A stretch of 5,053 nt of DNA from Oscillospiraceae bacterium (GTDB lineage Bacteria; Bacillota; Clostridia; Oscillospirales; Acutalibacteraceae): the NCBI GenBank assembly GCA_029004655.1, contig JAQVYP010000141.1, positions 1 through 5,053 on the forward strand, given 5' to 3'. Below the pieces are notes generated by a model, which was given only the letters and a program-made list of their open reading frames with translations, had not been told where the DNA came from and did not search any database. Within the stretch, counting starts at the first letter, position 1, and each line of letters begins with the position of its first letter. Positions 4,370-5,053 of the stretch are shown in pieces. A program made the position numbers and the translations under genes.

Positions 4370-5053
4370 TACTAATAATGAAATATTGATAAAGGTTGAA
4401 GGATTGAAAAAATCATTCGGAGATTTTTATGCTCTTAATGGTATCAATGCCGAAATTCATAAAGGCGATGTAGTTGTGGTTATTGGACCGTCAGGCTCCG
4501 GAAAATCAACATTTTTGAGAACATTAAATTTGCTTGAATCACCAACCGATGGTTCTGTGTTTTTTGAAGGTGTTGATATAACAGACAAGAATGTAAACAT
4601 AAACATTCACCGTCAAAAAATGGGCATGGTTTTTCAGCAGTTCAATCTTTTTCCGCATATGACCATCATCAAGAATATGACTATTGCGCCTATTAAGCTT
4701 TTAAAACTTTCCAAGGAAGAAGCCGAACAGAGAGCAATGGCTTTGCTTGAGCGTGTTGGACTGGCTGAAAGAGCCAATTCCTATCCGTCGCAACTTTCAG
4801 GCGGTCAAAAGCAGCGTATTGCTATCGTCCGAGCTCTTTGCATGAATCCTAATGTGATGCTGTTTGATGAACCAACTTCTGCACTCGATCCCGAAATGGT
4901 TGGAGAAGTTTTAGAGGTTATGCGCCAACTGGCTAATGATGGAATGACAATGGTAATTGTAACACACGAAATGGGATTTGCTCGTGAAGTTGCAAATAGA
5001 GTTATTTTTATGGATGAGGGTAAAATTCTCGAAGAAAATGCTCCCGCCGAATT
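4359..5053 (+). CDS. Polar amino-acid ABC transporter ATP-binding protein, 3' end cut off
   Basis: The cytoplasmic ATPase that powers the importer (GlnQ/HisP/ArtP type). 231 codons are visible of an expected 240-250; the reading frame is still open at the window edge. Motifs in order: the aromatic A-loop region around Y24, Walker A GPSGSGKST (43-51), Q-loop VFQQFNLFPH (91-100), ABC signature LSGGQKQR (146-153), Walker B VMLFDEPTSALD (166-177) with catalytic E171, D-loop SALD, and the H-loop histidine H203 in VTHEMGFA. All catalytic elements are intact. The start is GTG 4359, which overlaps the permease stop by 11 nt and follows a strong internal ribosome binding site, implying translational coupling so that permease and ATPase are made in matched amounts. 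Specificity is set by the receptor, so no gene symbol is given. Confidence 0.96.
   Translation, partial: MITNTNNEILIKVEGLKKSFGDFYALNGINAEIHKGDVVVVIGPSGSGKSTFLRTLNLLESPTDGSVFFEGVDITDKNVNINIHRQKMGMVFQQFNLFPHMTIIKNMTIAPIKLLKLSKEEAEQRAMALLERVGLAERANSYPSQLSGGQKQRIAIVRALCMNPNVMLFDEPTSALDPEMVGEVLEVMRQLANDGMTMVIVTHEMGFAREVANRVIFMDEGKILEENAPAE

Noticed and set aside
1..5053. CRISPR array, tRNA, rRNA or insertion sequence
   Set aside because: No regularly spaced repeats, cloverleaf-like segments, transposase frames or terminal inverted repeats were seen; nearly all sequence is explained by the nine genes and their control regions.

Overview
The window looks like a piece of a low-GC Gram-positive (Firmicutes) chromosome, most likely from an anaerobic Clostridia, perhaps Oscillospirales/Ruminococcaceae. 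Evidence: AT-rich coding sequence, strong GGAGG-type ribosome binding sites, sigma-A-like promoters with extended -10 boxes, a lipoprotein-anchored solute receptor, and the conserved Firmicutes gene order yicC/yloC - remA - gmk - rpoZ - priA. The genus is a guess.

Left part (1-2559, all minus strand) is a housekeeping cluster. In transcription order: a YicC/YloC-family protein (2559-1681), a RemA/DUF370 regulator (1662-1390), guanylate kinase (1397-774), the RNA polymerase omega subunit (796-623) and the first 182 codons of primosomal helicase PriA (546, running off the left edge). Genes are packed tightly: remA/gmk overlap by 8 nt and gmk/rpoZ by 23 nt. The coaBC gene that sits between rpoZ and priA in Bacillus is absent; a 76-bp gap with a GC-rich palindrome lies there instead.

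Middle (2560-2797) is a divergent, very AT-rich intergenic region. It carries a good promoter for each direction and two inverted repeats overlapping promoter elements.

Right part (2798-5053, plus strand) is a polar amino-acid ABC importer: a lipoprotein substrate receptor, a strong intercistronic rho-independent terminator, a HisM-type permease, and an ATPase that runs off the right edge about 10-20 residues short of its expected end.

The standout is the receptor (2798-3586). Its two halves are in reversed order compared with the normal family: the segment that is usually C-terminal (lobe 2 plus the closing helix of lobe 1) directly follows the signal peptide, and the segment that is usually N-terminal is at the C-terminus. 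The protein has normal total length, both halves are complete, and the ligand-binding residues are retained. This is a natural circular permutation of the type II periplasmic-binding fold, with the old termini joined by a short linker and new termini in the inter-lobe hinge. An exact 16-bp in-frame direct repeat brackets the junction. The gene has its own promoter, ribosome binding site, lipobox, tandem stop and terminator, so it looks functional.
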